Below the pieces are notes generated by a model that searched no databases, was not told the origin of the DNA, and saw nothing but the letters and a program-made list of their open reading frames with translations. From NCBI GenBank assembly GCA_963751105.1, contig CAVVTG010000002.1, positions 62,001 through 126,000 of the forward strand: DNA of 64,000 nt, read 5' to 3'. This document shows positions 26,206-34,779 of this stretch, piece after piece. Origin of the DNA: JACVRW01 sp963751105. Lineage in GTDB: Bacteria; Actinomycetota; Thermoleophilia; Solirubrobacterales; Thermoleophilaceae. The translations under genes and the position numbers were made by a program. Positions within the stretch are counted from its first letter, which is position 1, and each line of letters starts with the position of its first letter.

Positions 26206-27191
26206 GGTCCGCTCTCCTCACCCAGCGCCGGGTAGTCCTCGGCCATGGCCTCGAGGACGAGCCGGGCGGGCGCGATGGCGCCGTCACGCGAGAAGTGGAT
26301 CCCGTCCGGCTGGCGCGCCAGCACCTTTCGGCCGTCGATCTTCAGGTCGTCGGAGTACCTGCCCCCGCTGAGCGTGGAGAACACGTCCACGTAGCGCAGG
26401 CCCGGCACGGCGTCCACGGCCTGCTCCACCGCGCGGTTCTGGCTGGCGTAGATGCCGTTCTGCTCGGAGTCGCGCGCCGTGGGCGGCGGCACCCAGTACA
26501 CCGGGCGCTCGGCGTTGCCCGCCAGGGACTGCGCCACCACGGCCACGCGGCGGGCGAATTCGGTCTGCCACTCGGGGGTCCCCGGCCCGTAGAGCTGACC
26601 GTCCACGTCGACGTTGAACCCGTCGTTGCCGCCGATGGCCATGACCACGGCATCGGGGTCGCGGGCGTCGATCTCCTGCTGAGCGTTGAGCTCCCAGTTG
26701 AAGAAGCCGGGATTGGTGAGCGAGGTCGAGTTGCGGGGAACGGTCTCGACCTCGAGCAGCCCCGGCCGCGCCTGATCGGTGATCCGCTCTCCGAGGAACT
26801 GCGCCTCGGAGTCACCGGTCACGAGCACTTCAAGCGGCCGGCCCGGCGTGGGCTGGCGATAGTTCGGCTCCGCCTCCTCGACCTTCGCCTTGCGCTTGAG
26901 GATCGCGGCGGAGCCGGTCTCGAGCTCGGTGCCCGACGCCGTCTTGTCCTCCTGGCCGAACGCGAGGTCGAGGCCCTGCCGTGGCAGATGCAGGCCCACG
27001 AACCCGGCCACGTCGTCTACCGGGCGCCCCACGGACAGGACGATGTCCCGCGTGGTGCCCTCCTTCATGCCTTCACCCGCTCTGACGATGGCCTCGGAGT
27101 TGAACAGCGCGGCGATCCCGAGCGCGATGACGACCACGGCCAGGACCCGGCCGGCCGGCATCGTGAGTCTCGGGTTTGGCTCGGAGTCCAT
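26202..27191 (-). CDS. Membrane-anchored SGNH hydrolase, DUF459 type
   Basis: A 329-residue protein with one N-terminal membrane span (residues 13-32). The extracytoplasmic domain contains VTGDSEAQFLGERI (Ser), VMAIGGNDGFN (Gly/Asn) and DGIHFSRDGA (Asp-His). DUF459 proteins commonly pair with MBOAT acyltransferases and are thought to move or remove acetyl groups on cell-surface polymers. Here the gene follows the MBOAT gene by 3 bp. Confidence 0.88.
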   Translation of the reverse strand: MDSEPNPRLTMPAGRVLAVVVIALGIAALFNSEAIVRAGEGMKEGTTRDIVLSVGRPVDDVAGFVGLHLPRQGLDLAFGQEDKTASGTELETGSAAILKRKAKVEEAEPNYRQPTPGRPLEVLVTGDSEAQFLGERITDQARPGLLEVETVPRNSTSLTNPGFFNWELNAQQEIDARDPDAVVMAIGGNDGFNVDVDGQLYGPGTPEWQTEFARRVAVVAQSLAGNAERPVYWVPPPTARDSEQNGIYASQNRAVEQAVDAVPGLRYVDVFSTLSGGRYSDDLKIDGRKVLARQPDGIHFSRDGAIAPARLVLEAMAEDYPALGEESGP

Positions 27192-27194
27192 GGC

Positions 27195-28595
27195 TCAGAA
27201 CTGGAAGTAGATGAAGGGCGCCACGCCCTGCTGGCCCACCGCGGCGTCGGCCACGACGAGGAGGGCTCCAAAGGCGATTCCCTGCGCGGCCACGGGCCGG
27301 GTGACGACCCAGGCCTCCGCACGGCGCCACCAGCCCGCCGGGAACGCCTGGACCGCGATCGCGGCCACCACCAGGAAAACCATAGAGAAGGTGACCAGCG
27401 GCGAGGGGCCTGCAAGCCCTATGCCGCCCAGGATCTCGAACGCGACGTCGAGGTTGGGAGCGCGGAAGAAGACCCACGCGATGCACACCACGTGGAAGGT
27501 CACGAACCAGGCCACCGGCGCGGGCAGGCGAAAGCCGGGAAGGTTCTCGCGCCCCCAGCGCTCGATCGACAGCGCCCCGCCGTGGATGCCGCCCCAGATC
27601 ACGAAGGTCCACGACGCGCCGTGCCAGAGCCCGCCGAGCAGCATCGTGAGCATCAGGTTGCGGTAGGTCGTGGCCTCGCCCTTGCGGTTGCCCCCGAGCG
27701 GTATGTAGAGGTAGTCGCGCAGCCAGCGGGACAGCGTGATGTGCCAACGCCGCCAGAAGTCCTGTAGCGACAGCGCCATGTATGGCCGGTTGAAGTTCTG
27801 GGGGAGCTGGAAGCCGAGCAGCAGTGCCAGGCCGATGGCCATGTCGGTGTAGCCCGAGAAGTCGCAGTAGATCTGGGCGGCGAAGGCGTAGAACGCCAGC
27901 AGGATCTCGCCGCCCGAGAAGCTCGAGGGGTCGTTGTAGACGGGATCCACGACGTTGCGGGCCAGTTCGTCGGCCACGACGGTCTTCTTGATCAGGCCGC
28001 CGGCGATCAGGAACAGCCCCGGGCCCGCCAGCACCGTCCGCGGATCACGCGGCTCGCGCAGCTGAGGCAGGAGCTCGTTGGCGCGCACGATCGGCCCGGC
28101 CACCAGGTGGGGGAAGAAGGCCTGGAGGATGGCCACGTCCATGAGCGACGACGCCCGCGTCTCGCCCCGGTATACGTCGACCACGTAGGAGATCGCCTGG
28201 AAGGTGAAGAAAGAGATGCCGATCGGCAGCACGATCTGGACGATCGGGAGCGGCGAGCCCAGTCCCAATGAGTCAAGGAAGGCGTTCGACTCGTCGATGA
28301 AGAAGCCGAAGTACTTGAAGGTGCCCAGCAGCCCGAGGTCGAACACGATCGCGGCCACCAGCGCACGCTTTTTCGTGACCTGGGACGGCGCGGTGGAGAT
28401 CACCCGGGCTGCGAAGGTGTTCACGACGCTCGAGGCGATCAGCAGCAGAACCCAGCGCCAGTCCACCCAGCCGTAGAAGAAGTACGAGGCGACCAGGATG
28501 AACGGCCGCCATGCTCTGGGGTGGGGCATGAGCGCCCAGGACAGGATGAACACGATCACGAAAAAGACCGCGAACTCGATGGTGGGGAAGCTCAC
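27195..28595 (-). CDS. MBOAT family membrane-bound O-acyltransferase (AlgI/DltB-like)
   Basis: A 466-residue polytopic protein. Typical features are the opening FPTIEFAVFF, FYGWVDWRW, DFWRRWHITLSRWLRDY with IPLGGNRKG, and LLGGLWHGASWTFVIWGG containing the conserved catalytic His. Members move acyl groups across or onto exported polymers such as alginate or teichoic acids. It is the first gene of an operon with two SGNH hydrolases. GTG 28595 fits the family N-terminus and overlaps the start of the divergent SGNH gene. Confidence 0.92.
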   Translation of the reverse strand: MSFPTIEFAVFFVIVFILSWALMPHPRAWRPFILVASYFFYGWVDWRWVLLLIASSVVNTFAARVISTAPSQVTKKRALVAAIVFDLGLLGTFKYFGFFIDESNAFLDSLGLGSPLPIVQIVLPIGISFFTFQAISYVVDVYRGETRASSLMDVAILQAFFPHLVAGPIVRANELLPQLREPRDPRTVLAGPGLFLIAGGLIKKTVVADELARNVVDPVYNDPSSFSGGEILLAFYAFAAQIYCDFSGYTDMAIGLALLLGFQLPQNFNRPYMALSLQDFWRRWHITLSRWLRDYLYIPLGGNRKGEATTYRNLMLTMLLGGLWHGASWTFVIWGGIHGGALSIERWGRENLPGFRLPAPVAWFVTFHVVCIAWVFFRAPNLDVAFEILGGIGLAGPSPLVTFSMVFLVVAAIAVQAFPAGWWRRAEAWVVTRPVAAQGIAFGALLVVADAAVGQQGVAPFIYFQF

Positions 28596-29403
28596 GACCG
28601 GGATTCTGTCTGTCGCGGCGGCCGTGCTTCTCGCATTCGGCCTTCCTCTGCCCGCCCACGCCGCGGCGCAGAGCGTCCTGGTGGTGGGTGACAGCCTTCA
28701 GGTGGGCACGGGGCCCTACCTCGAGCAGGAGCTCCGGGCCGCCTCGGTGGAGATCGACAGCCGCCAGAGCCGCGGCAGCGCCGACGGGCTCGCGGCACTG
28801 CGCGGTCGACTGCGTGCCGACCACACTGTGGTGGTGTTCGATCTGGGCACCAACGACGACCCCACGAACCCCGGCGCTCTCGTCTCGGCGATGAGCTCCG
28901 CGCGCCAGGCCGCCGGCGATCGCTGCCTGGTGGTGGCCACCATCCTCCGCCCGCCCTACAACGGAGTGAGCGTGGACGGGATGAACGCGGCGATCGAGCG
29001 CTTCGCCCTCGACAACTCAGGTGTGCAGCTCGTGGACTGGTACGGAGTGGCCACCAGCACGCCAGGGATCCTCTACGACGACGGCGTCCACGCCCGTCCG
29101 GAGGGCTACGCCCTGCGCGGGCGGCTGTTGGCCCAGGCGGTGCGCAGCTGCGGCGGCGCCGGCGGCGGGGACCTGACGGGCATCCCGGCGCCGCGCGGTG
29201 ACGGCGTTCCACCGCCGGTGCCCAAGCCAGAGCCTGAGCCGGAGCCGCAGCCGCAACCGGAGCTCACGGTGGAGACTCCGGCGGCGCTGGTGGCGATCGG
29301 GTCGGCCATCCGCGGGGCGGTGGACCTGGTGACCGCCGCGACGGGCGACGCGCGCCGCGCGGCCGGCCTCGCCCCGCCGGAGCCCGTGCTCGGCGCCGGC
29401 TAG
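28579..29403 (+). CDS. Secreted SGNH-fold hydrolase with Pro/Glu-rich linker
   Basis: About 274 residues from ATG 28579. The signal peptide (LTTGILSVAAAVLLAFGLPL then PAHAA) supports this start over 28498. SGNH blocks: VLVVGDSLQVGTGPYL, VVFDLGTNDDPTN and DGVHARPEGYALRG. After residue 190 a repetitive Pro/Glu/Gln linker (PKPEPEPEPQPQPE) leads to a short C-terminal segment, perhaps a wall anchor. It is divergent from the MBOAT operon and the two start regions overlap by 17 bp. Closely similar in motif wording to the 25606-26205 product. Confidence 0.85.
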   Translation: MVGKLTTGILSVAAAVLLAFGLPLPAHAAAQSVLVVGDSLQVGTGPYLEQELRAASVEIDSRQSRGSADGLAALRGRLRADHTVVVFDLGTNDDPTNPGALVSAMSSARQAAGDRCLVVATILRPPYNGVSVDGMNAAIERFALDNSGVQLVDWYGVATSTPGILYDDGVHARPEGYALRGRLLAQAVRSCGGAGGGDLTGIPAPRGDGVPPPVPKPEPEPEPQPQPELTVETPAALVAIGSAIRGAVDLVTAATGDARRAAGLAPPEPVLGAG

Positions 29404-29747
29404 CGGCTCAGGTGCCGGTCGATCGTCTCGCGCACCCAGCGCCGCTCGTCGGTGCTCGCCATGCGGTAGCGCCCGAGCAGCTCCTTCTGGCTGTCGAGCG
29501 GCAGGCCGGCCAGCACCCAGCGCACCGCCAGGCGCTCGAAGAGGAACTCCACACGGCGCTGCCAGCGATCCTCGGCGGAGGCCGCCGGCCGGGCGTCGAG
29601 GGATTCGAGCTGACGCTGCGTGCCCTCGCTCAGCTCGTCGCGCAGCGTGAGCACGTTGCCCTCGGCGTCCGCGTACTCGGTGGACGCCACGGGTCCAGCC
29701 GGGCGCGGTCGTCCCTGCTTGTCCCGCCGCCGGCTGCGGCGACCCAC
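29400..29747 (-). CDS. Conserved hypothetical protein
   Basis: A 115-residue, highly charged, soluble protein. The basic N-terminus (GRRSRRRDKQGRPR) is followed by a predicted helical body (EDRWQRRVEFLFERLAVRWV, then LLGRYRMASTDERRWV). No family motif is recognised. It is convergent with the SGNH gene (4 bp overlap) and 5 bp downstream of the cyclic-nucleotide-binding gene, with which it probably shares a transcript. Confidence 0.6.
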   Translation of the reverse strand: MGRRSRRRDKQGRPRPAGPVASTEYADAEGNVLTLRDELSEGTQRQLESLDARPAASAEDRWQRRVEFLFERLAVRWVLAGLPLDSQKELLGRYRMASTDERRWVRETIDRHLSR

Positions 29748-29752
29748 GCGCG

Positions 29753-30163
29753 TCAGTCCGAGGCCGGCGCGGAGAGTGTCTTGGCTCGCCGCTCCACCGC
29801 CGCTCGGATGCGGGCGGCCACGTCCGGGAGCGAGGCGGCCACGCCGCGAAAGTCCTGTTCGGTCATCACGACCGCGCGTACGGGGGAGGTCGTGTTCACC
29901 GTCGCGTTGCGCTCTGAGCCGGAGACGATGCCCATCTCGCCCAGGAAGTCACCGGCCCCGAGAACGGCGATGCAGTCACCGTCGCGCACCACCTCGGCCG
30001 AACCCTCGAGCAGGACGAAGAACTCGTAGGCGAACTCCCCCTGGCGGACCAGTTCCGCGCCCTCCGCCAGATCGATCTCGTCCGCCCTCTGGGCCACTTC
30101 GCGCAGCTCCCTGGACGAGAGCGACTCGAACAACGGGATCTCCTTCAGGCGGGCCGGATCCAT
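29753..30163 (-). CDS. Cyclic nucleotide-binding domain protein
   Basis: A 136-residue stand-alone cNMP domain. The phosphate-binding cassette is recognisable as VLGAGDFLGEMGIVSGSERNATV, cut here to its core FLGEMGIVSGSERNATV (Gly-Glu and Arg). The N-terminal helix reads LKEIPLFESLSSRELREVAQ. No DNA-binding domain follows, so it is a sensor rather than a CRP-type regulator. The partner is unknown; the downstream charged protein is the only co-directional neighbour. Confidence 0.88.
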   Translation of the reverse strand: MDPARLKEIPLFESLSSRELREVAQRADEIDLAEGAELVRQGEFAYEFFVLLEGSAEVVRDGDCIAVLGAGDFLGEMGIVSGSERNATVNTTSPVRAVVMTEQDFRGVAASLPDVAARIRAAVERRAKTLSAPASD

Positions 30164-30230
30164 GGTGTTGCCTCCTGGGGCGACGGGGTAATGCTGATGC
30201 TAACCGGACCCGGACGTAGGCTGCTCCGGG

Positions 30231-31586
30231 ATGGACCGTGAGGCCGGGCGTGCGCCCCTGACTGTGATCGTCCGCGGACTCTCGCCCCGCGAGCGCTCGC
30301 GCCGCTGGCGCCGGCGGCTGCTCCTGCACGAGGCGGTGGCCCGCAGCCTGACCCTGATCCCGGGCTGCTACCTGCTGGCCGCGGCCGTGCTGGGGATCGT
30401 GGTTCCCGAGATCGACCGTGCACGCGGCAGCGGAACCGTCCTCGACCTCGATGCCGACAGCGCTCGTTCGATACTCGAGGCCGTCGCCACCGGGATGATC
30501 ACCTTCGCCGGGCTGGTGGTGTCGATCGCGGTGCTCGTCATCCAGTTCGGCGCCGGCCAGTACTCGCCCCGGCTGGTGCTGGCGTTCCGCCGCGACCGGG
30601 TGGTCAAGCACGCTCTGGGCGTGTTCGTGGCGCCCGGCCTGTACGCCCTCGTGGCCGTGGGGCCGATCGGCACGGACGACACCCAGGTGGAGCCGGACCT
30701 CACCGTGCTCGTCGCGTTGGTGCTGATGGCGGTGGCGCTGCTCGTCCTGTTTCGGTTCATCGCCCGGCTGCTCGATCTGCTGCGACCGCGCCGGATCTAC
30801 GCCCAGCTGGCGGAGCGGGCGCACCTGGCCATCGACGACGTATACCCGTTCGAGCTGGGCGCGGACGTGGACGAGGTGGAGATGTCCGACGAGTCGGTCG
30901 CTGCGGTGGTGAGGCACGCGGAGCCGGCGGCCGTGCTGGCCGCCGTCGACCGTGCTCATGCCGTGAGGGTGGCGGCCACGGCCGGTGTGGTGGTGGAGGC
31001 GGCCCTGCCGGTGGGTGGCCACGTGCCCACGGGTGCGCCGCTGTTCCTGGTGCACGGCGAGGGCTCGGTCGACGAGGCCGAGCTGCGCAGCTGCGCGCTC
31101 TTCTCCGACGGCCGGACCATCACCCAGGACCCGGCCTTCGCGCTGAGAGCGATGGTGGACGTGGCCTGCCGGGCTCTCTCACCGGCGGTCAACGATCCCA
31201 CCACGGCGGTCGAGTGCATGGACGGCGAGGAGGCCCTGCTGCTGCGCCTCGCCCAGCGGCGACTCGAGGGATCGGCCGTCGTGGACGACGAGGGGACGGT
31301 GCGGCTGCTGATGCCCACTGCGGGCTGGGCCGAGCTGCTTACTCTCGCCCTGACCGAGATCCGCCACTACGGCGCCGGCGCGCCGCAGGTGACCCGCCGG
31401 ATGCGGGCCCTTCTGGAGTCGCTGCTGCGGTCCGCCCCCGAGGTCCGGCGGCCTCAGCTGGCGGAGCAGCTCGCCCTGCTCGACGCGGCGGTGGACCGGC
31501 ACTTCCCCGATCCCACCGAGCGCGCGATCGCCCGGGCTCCGGATCCGCTGGGGCTGGGTGGGGACGCGCGCGAGTGGGCGCGCTGA
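30231..31586 (+). CDS. DUF2254 family membrane protein
   Basis: A 451-residue protein with four hydrophobic segments in the first 180 residues (first near LIPGCYLLAAAVLGIVV) and a long soluble C-terminal part. The family hallmarks are TGMITFAGLVVSIAVLVIQF, the QYSPRLV turn, and ALSPAVNDPTTAVECMDG near residue 320. The function of DUF2254 proteins is unknown. It is divergent from the cNMP-domain gene and convergent with the DUF3089 hydrolase gene. Confidence 0.88.
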   Translation: MDREAGRAPLTVIVRGLSPRERSRRWRRRLLLHEAVARSLTLIPGCYLLAAAVLGIVVPEIDRARGSGTVLDLDADSARSILEAVATGMITFAGLVVSIAVLVIQFGAGQYSPRLVLAFRRDRVVKHALGVFVAPGLYALVAVGPIGTDDTQVEPDLTVLVALVLMAVALLVLFRFIARLLDLLRPRRIYAQLAERAHLAIDDVYPFELGADVDEVEMSDESVAAVVRHAEPAAVLAAVDRAHAVRVAATAGVVVEAALPVGGHVPTGAPLFLVHGEGSVDEAELRSCALFSDGRTITQDPAFALRAMVDVACRALSPAVNDPTTAVECMDGEEALLLRLAQRRLEGSAVVDDEGTVRLLMPTAGWAELLTLALTEIRHYGAGAPQVTRRMRALLESLLRSAPEVRRPQLAEQLALLDAAVDRHFPDPTERAIARAPDPLGLGGDAREWAR

Positions 31587-31590
31587 GCGG

Positions 31591-32706
31591 TCAGCGCGCT
31601 GCTCGCCTGAGCCACGCGGCCGCCTGCCGGGCCACCAGCCGCGTGAGTGTTCCCAGGGCGACGTTGCCATCGATCAGGTGGAGGCCCCAGTTCGCGTCCG
31701 GCACCGCCTGGAAGCGCCGCACGCCGGGCGCGGGCGTCACCTGGAGCACGTTGGCGCCGCGCGCCCGCGAGCAACGCGCCCGCGTGAGGCCGGGCACGGA
31801 GACCCACGGCGTGGAGGCGACGGGCAGCGGTCCCCCCGCGGTCAGCTCGGTGAGCGCGGCGATCGCGCCTGGGGCGAAGGGCTCGGTGGGCACCACCAGC
31901 TCGAGCCTGCCCGAGCCGCCCCCGAGGGCCGCCGGGTTGGTGCAGAGCACCTCCAGACGATCGCTCTCCGCCCTGCCGAAGATGGCGTCGGCCGGCACCG
32001 GCTCGTTGAAGGTCGAGAAGGCCACCACGCAGCCGAGCTGCACAGCAGAGCGGCACGCCCTGACGTTGCGGAAGTCGCCACCCCTGTCGCGGCCGCGGGC
32101 CACGGTGACGTTGCCCCCCAGCAGCACGGCGGAGATGAGCCGCCGGCGGGCTCGCCGCACCGGGTCGATCTCGCGCTTGACCAGCTGGCCGAGCATGTAG
32201 GTGCCCTGCGAGTGGCCGATGAGGACGACGCCCCGGCCGTCGTTGTGCCGGCGCAGGTAGGTGCGCCAGGCCTCGCGCACGTCGGAGTAGGCGCGCTCGC
32301 GGTCGGCGTCGGTGGTGGCCGGGTTGCGGATGCCGCTGAGGGTCAGCTGGCGGTACACCGGGGCGTAGACCCGGCAGCCCGCGGAGTAGCGGGCCGCCTG
32401 GTAGAGCGCGATCGAACGCAGCTCGGGGTCGATGCTCTTGTCGGCCTGAAGGCCCGGCTGGGAGCTGACCGTGGGGTAGACGTAGAAGCAGTCGTAGCGC
32501 GGCCGGCGGGCGCGCTGGAAACCGACGGTGGCGAGCCGGGTCTCGGTGGGCGAGAGGACCGTCGTGCGCAGGTTGGGGGTGCACGGGTTGTTCGCCAGGC
32601 CCGGCTTGCACAGCCAGACCGTCTTCGCCGCCACCGGGCCCGCCACGGCCAGGGCCAGGAGGGTCGCCGCGCATAGGGCGAGGAGGACACGCCGCACGGC
32701 AGCCAT
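31591..32706 (-). CDS. Secreted DUF3089 family alpha/beta hydrolase
   Basis: 371 residues from ATG 32706. The frame continues upstream into the LtrA gene but that part is out of phase with a real protein. A signal peptide (LLALCAATLLALAVAGPVAA) precedes KTVWLCKPG, a typical DUF3089 opening. The nucleophile elbow is LIGHSQGTYML near residue 165, and YDCFYVYPTV and FSTFNEPVP are family motifs. Members are lipase-like esterases with unknown substrates. The start overlaps the LtrA stop by one base. Confidence 0.87.
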   Translation of the reverse strand: MAAVRRVLLALCAATLLALAVAGPVAAKTVWLCKPGLANNPCTPNLRTTVLSPTETRLATVGFQRARRPRYDCFYVYPTVSSQPGLQADKSIDPELRSIALYQAARYSAGCRVYAPVYRQLTLSGIRNPATTDADRERAYSDVREAWRTYLRRHNDGRGVVLIGHSQGTYMLGQLVKREIDPVRRARRRLISAVLLGGNVTVARGRDRGGDFRNVRACRSAVQLGCVVAFSTFNEPVPADAIFGRAESDRLEVLCTNPAALGGGSGRLELVVPTEPFAPGAIAALTELTAGGPLPVASTPWVSVPGLTRARCSRARGANVLQVTPAPGVRRFQAVPDANWGLHLIDGNVALGTLTRLVARQAAAWLRRAAR

Positions 32707-33896
32707 CAGTGCGCCCCCTCCTCCTCGAGCAGCCGGGTGCGAAGGCGCTCGCGCAGCTCGCCGAAGGCGATCGTCTCGTAGGCGATCAGCGCCGCCAGCA
32801 CGGCGGTGACCATGGCCAGCGTCCCAAGCGCGGGGATCTCCACCGCCACCGGGATGAGCGCTGCAAGGATCACGGCCGCCAGCAGGCGCTGCCAGCTGAA
32901 GCGGTGGACGTTGCGCCAGCGAAAGGCCGTGTGCGCGAGCAGGTACAGCGCCACACCGCCCAGGAGCGCCACCGCCGGCACCAGCTTGAGCGGATCGTCC
33001 ACGTGCTCGAGCGTCTTCTTGAAGCCCAGGGCCACGAGCACGATGCCGGCCACCATGGGGAGGTGCAGATAGGAGAACGAGTCCCGGGCGATCTCGTTCT
33101 GCTCCTTGCCCTTCTCGGCGTTCTGGAGCCGCCGTTCGGCCACCAGCGCGACGATGTCGAAGTACAGCCGCCACAGCCCGAACGCCACCGCCATGCCCAG
33201 CACCGCGGCGACCACCACGCCGGCGTCGACGCCCCCCTCGGCCCCGATGCCTATCGCGACGATCGACTCGCCCAGGGCGATGATCACGAACAGCCCGTGG
33301 CGCTCGGCGAAGTGCCCGGGCGAGAGCTTCCAGCCCTCGGACCCGAACACGTACGGCTCCCCGGCGTCGAGCACGATCGCGAGCGCCCACAGTCCTCCCT
33401 GCAGCCAGCCGTCGGCGAACGAGGCCGCCACCAGCAGACCGACCCCGACGGTCGTGCCGATGGCCAGGCCTAGCGTGGAGCGCCGCAGCGCCGGGTCGTC
33501 ACGGCTGGCCACCATGAACAGGAGGATGTGGCTGAACCTGAGCACCGCGTAGGCGCCCGCGAACAGCAGCCCGAGGTCGCCGAAGGCCTCCGGGATGCAG
33601 AGAGACACCACCAGCGCCGCGGCCATCGCCGCGAGGATGGCGAAGCGGACGATGCCCTCCTCGGGATCGACCACGCTCGTGAGCCAGGAGTAGCCCACCC
33701 AGGCCCACCACATCACGCCGAGGACGAGCAATCCCTGGGCCAGTCCCTCCCAGGTGGGGTTGGCGGCCATGAGAGCGGTGCACTGGGTGAGCGCCAGCAC
33801 GAACACGAGGTCGAAGAACAGCTCGAGCGGCGAGACGCGGTCGCCCGTGCGCATGACCGTCATCCGGCGCGGCCGGCGGGTGCTGGTGGCCTCCAC
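32706..33896 (-). CDS. Low temperature requirement protein A (LtrA) family membrane protein
   Basis: About 396 residues from GTG 33896; ATG 33863 is an alternative. The open frame from 34043 runs into the divergent thioesterase gene. The family opening PLELFFDLVFVLALTQ is followed by about ten membrane spans, the conserved VVDPEEGIVRF and the HFAERHGLFVIIALGESIVA motif. LtrA proteins are named for cold growth in Listeria, but their activity is unknown. Translationally coupled to the DUF3089 hydrolase. Confidence 0.9.
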   Translation of the reverse strand: MEATSTRRPRRMTVMRTGDRVSPLELFFDLVFVLALTQCTALMAANPTWEGLAQGLLVLGVMWWAWVGYSWLTSVVDPEEGIVRFAILAAMAAALVVSLCIPEAFGDLGLLFAGAYAVLRFSHILLFMVASRDDPALRRSTLGLAIGTTVGVGLLVAASFADGWLQGGLWALAIVLDAGEPYVFGSEGWKLSPGHFAERHGLFVIIALGESIVAIGIGAEGGVDAGVVVAAVLGMAVAFGLWRLYFDIVALVAERRLQNAEKGKEQNEIARDSFSYLHLPMVAGIVLVALGFKKTLEHVDDPLKLVPAVALLGGVALYLLAHTAFRWRNVHRFSWQRLLAAVILAALIPVAVEIPALGTLAMVTAVLAALIAYETIAFGELRERLRTRLLEEEGAH

Positions 33897-33945
33897 GGCC
33901 CGGGAGTATCGCCGTTGCGGCCCGTGGCTAGTGTTGCCCGCCCCG

Positions 33946-34731
33946 ATGGGCGACTTCGAACACGACACGGCGGTCACCGCCCTCGGCGACGGAGGCTTCA
34001 GCTGTGACATCAGGCCGGACTGGTGGGTCGTGGCCGGGCCCAACGGCGGTTACGTGGCCGCGATCCTGACCCGCGCCATGGAGGCCGAGATCGATGGCGG
34101 GCAGGAGCGCCCGCTGCGCTCGCTCACCGTCCACTACCTGCGCGCGCCCGCCGAGGGGCCGGCCGAGGTGGAGGTCCGGGTCGACCGCCACGGCCGCACG
34201 GTCAGCTTCCTGCGGGCCGAGCTGCGCCAGGGACAGAACACGTGCGCGAGCGCGCTGGCGGTCTTCGCGGACGACCGCGACGGCCTGGAGCTCGACCACG
34301 CGCGGGCCCCCGAGACGCCTCCACCGGAGGAGATCGATTCGCTGCCCGACCGCCCCGAGGCGCCGCCGTTCGGGCGCGAGTTCGACTTCCGCCCGGCCAT
34401 CGGCGGCACGTTCTTCTCGGGCGGGGATGCGGCGCTCACCGGCGGCTGGCTGCGGTTTCGCGACGAGCGGCCGCTCGACGCGCCGGCGCTGGTGGCGCTG
34501 TGTGACTCGTGGTTTCCGGCGGCCTTCGTGGTGGCGGACGGTCCCCTTGCAGTGCCCACGCTCGAGCTCACCGTCCACGTGCGCGCGCCGCTTCCGCTGG
34601 CGCGCGACTGGGTGCTCGGCCGCTACGCCACCCGCCTCGCGCGCGACGGCTTCCTCGAGGAGGACGCGGAGTTGTTCGGCCGCGACGGCCGGCTGCTCGC
34701 CCAGTCGCGCCAGCTGGCGCTCGCGGGTTAG
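33946..34731 (+). CDS. Acyl-CoA thioesterase family protein (double hot-dog)
   Basis: 261 residues from ATG 33946. The ORF extends upstream over the LtrA gene but that part is not conserved. N-terminal hot-dog features are WWVVAGPNGGYVAAILTRAM and LRSLTVHYLRAPAEGP, and a second domain is suggested by GGWLRFRDERPLDAPALVAL and ALVALCDSWFPAAF. This arrangement matches TesB-like thioesterases that cleave acyl-CoA to free acid and CoA. Start region is divergent from LtrA with 49 bp between. Confidence 0.85.
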   Translation: MGDFEHDTAVTALGDGGFSCDIRPDWWVVAGPNGGYVAAILTRAMEAEIDGGQERPLRSLTVHYLRAPAEGPAEVEVRVDRHGRTVSFLRAELRQGQNTCASALAVFADDRDGLELDHARAPETPPPEEIDSLPDRPEAPPFGREFDFRPAIGGTFFSGGDAALTGGWLRFRDERPLDAPALVALCDSWFPAAFVVADGPLAVPTLELTVHVRAPLPLARDWVLGRYATRLARDGFLEEDAELFGRDGRLLAQSRQLALAG

Positions 34732-34779
34732 CGGCCAGCACCCCGCTGCTTGACGAACATGGGACCATCTGCCGCCACG

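Noticed and set aside
31591..33390. A 599-residue frame extending the DUF3089 hydrolase upstream
   Set aside because: The extension is the shifted frame of the LtrA gene. A signal peptide marks the true start at 32706.
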